Source: Azovibrio restrictus DSM 23866 (GTDB taxonomy: Bacteria > Pseudomonadota > Gammaproteobacteria > Burkholderiales > Rhodocyclaceae). From it: 64,000 nt of DNA. Positions 63,041-64,000 of the stretch are shown here, one piece after another. The translations under genes and the position numbers were made by a program. The stretch is from contig NZ_AUCH01000020.1 of assembly GCF_000429665.1 (NCBI RefSeq), positions 1 through 64,000 on the forward strand. Direction: 5' to 3'. The first letter of the stretch is position 1; the number at the start of each line of letters is the position of its first letter. The notes below the pieces were generated by a model. It searched no databases. It saw nothing but the letters and a program-made list of their open reading frames with translations, and was not told the DNA's origin.

Positions 63041-64000
63041 GACCTACCTCCAATGATCGAGGTCACTTTGAGGATCTTGGTTTCAGGCACTTCGCCATGG
63101 GCGATGACCTTCAGTTGCGGAATGCTGCGCCGCAGGAAGCGGGACAGCAGAAGACGGATGGCCCCGGGCACCAGCAGCACCGGCGGCATGCCCAGGCTTT
63201 CCTGACGCTGGGCGGCGGCGGCTGCTTCCTTGAGCAGGCCGTCGGCGAGCCCGGGCTCCAGGGCCGAAGCACCGCTGGTACCGGCCACGGTCTGCAGCAG
63301 CAGACGCTCCAGTTGGGGGTCCAGGGTCATGACCTGCATTTCGTTGCCGCTCGGGTAGAGCTGCTGCACGATGGCCCGGCCCAGGGCCATGCGCACCTGG
63401 GTGGTGAGCTCGTCCGCGCTCTGGGTCCGGGTCGCGTGATCGGCCAGGGTCTCGATGATGGTGCGCATATCGCGGATATGCACCCCCTCTTCGAGGAGGT
63501 TCTGCAGGACTTTCTGCAGGGTCCCCAGGGGCAGGATCTTGGGCACCAGATCCTCCACCAGCTTGGGCATTTCCTTGGCCAGGTAGTCGATCAGCTGCTG
63601 CACCTCCTGGCGTCCCAGGAGACCGGAAGCGTGGGTCAGGATCAGATGGTTGAGGTGGGTGGCCACCACGGTGGAGGCATCCACCACCGTGTAGCCGTAG
63701 GCTTGAGCCTGGTCCCGCAAACTGGCATCCACCCACACGGCGGCCAGACCGAAGGCCGGGTCCTTGGTGGGCGTGCCCGGCAGCGTCCCGGCCACCCGCC
63801 CCGGGTTGATGGCGAGGAACTGGCCGGGGAAGGCTTCGCCATGCCCCACTTCCACGCCCTTGAGCAGGATGCGGTAAGCGTTGGGCTTGAGCTCCAGGTT
63901 GTCGCGGATGTGCACCGGCGACACCAGGAACCCCACCTCCTGGGCAAACTTCTTGCGGATGCCGCGGATGCGGCGCAACAGCTCCCCGTCCTGGGTCTTG
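63037..64000 (-). CDS. flhA: Flagellar export gate protein FlhA, C-terminal part (cut by the window edge)
   Basis: About 320 residues of the C-terminal cytoplasmic domain are visible; the rest lies right of 64000. The reading begins with TQDGELLRRIRGIRKKFAQEVGF. It continues NPGRVAGTLPGTPTKDPAFGLAAVWVD, VDASTVVATHLNHLI, and NLLEEGVHIRDMRTIIETLADH, all FlhA landmarks. The frame stays open to the edge. Its TGA overlaps the flhF ATG, so flhA-flhF-flhG-fliA-motC-motD form one run of coupled genes. Confidence 0.97.
   Translation of the reverse strand, partial: KTQDGELLRRIRGIRKKFAQEVGFLVSPVHIRDNLELKPNAYRILLKGVEVGHGEAFPGQFLAINPGRVAGTLPGTPTKDPAFGLAAVWVDASLRDQAQAYGYTVVDASTVVATHLNHLILTHASGLLGRQEVQQLIDYLAKEMPKLVEDLVPKILPLGTLQKVLQNLLEEGVHIRDMRTIIETLADHATRTQSADELTTQVRMALGRAIVQQLYPSGNEMQVMTLDPQLERLLLQTVAGTSGASALEPGLADGLLKEAAAAAQRQESLGMPPVLLVPGAIRLLLSRFLRRSIPQLKVIAHGEVPETKILKVTSIIGGRS

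Overview
The window is a G+C-rich chromosomal segment of a polarly flagellated betaproteobacterium, most likely a member of the Rhodocyclales (Azospira/Azoarcus/Dechloromonas relatives). This placement is inferred from the gene content (fleSR, fliE to fliR, flgB to flgL, flgAMN, flhA-flhF-flhG-fliA-motCD), the flagellar gene order and the 16S-type rRNA leader at the left end. No database search was possible. No insertion sequence, phage gene or CRISPR array was seen.

Layout. Bases 1-451 (minus strand) hold the leader and two tandem sigma-70 promoters of an rRNA operon whose 16S gene lies just left of the window, preceded by tRNA-Thr(TGT). A GGDEF diguanylate cyclase follows (521-2281). Bases 2454-22235 are one long plus-strand block of sugar-nucleotide, methyltransferase, sulfotransferase/APS-kinase and glycosyltransferase genes, ending at a strong terminator (22278-22317). 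A convergent TPR/GT41 (SPINDLY/O-GlcNAc-transferase-like) gene lies between this block and two flagellin genes. From 24879 to the right end almost everything is flagellar: fliC1, fliC2, flaG, fliD, fliS, a fliT-like gene, a second FliK-like gene, an FlhB-C-terminus-like gene and ycgR; then fliE, fleR and fleS on the minus strand; fliFGHIJKLMNOPQR on the plus strand; a small lipoprotein gene and flgLKJIHGFEDCB on the minus strand; flgAMN on the plus strand; and motD-motC-fliA-flhG-flhF-flhA on the minus strand, with flhA cut by the window edge.

How the parts fit. FleSR (sigma-54 activation) and FliA (sigma-28) are both encoded here, and matching promoters can be read in the sequence: -24/-12 elements before fliC1, fliE, fliK and flgB, and sigma-28 elements before fliC2, flgKL and flgMN. 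The sugar block abuts the flagellins and shares the GT41 theme with the gene next to fliC1, so the best reading is a flagellin (or surface polysaccharide) glycosylation island. Its content predicts an unusual glycan: a CDP-3,6-dideoxyhexose route (RfbF, RfbH) with a thiamine-diphosphate enzyme that could add a two-carbon branch as in yersiniose synthesis, a UDP-glucose dehydrogenase/UXS-like pair, a NeuB-type synthase, several methyltransferases, and a sulfotransferase coupled to its own APS kinase. The final structure and its target are inference.
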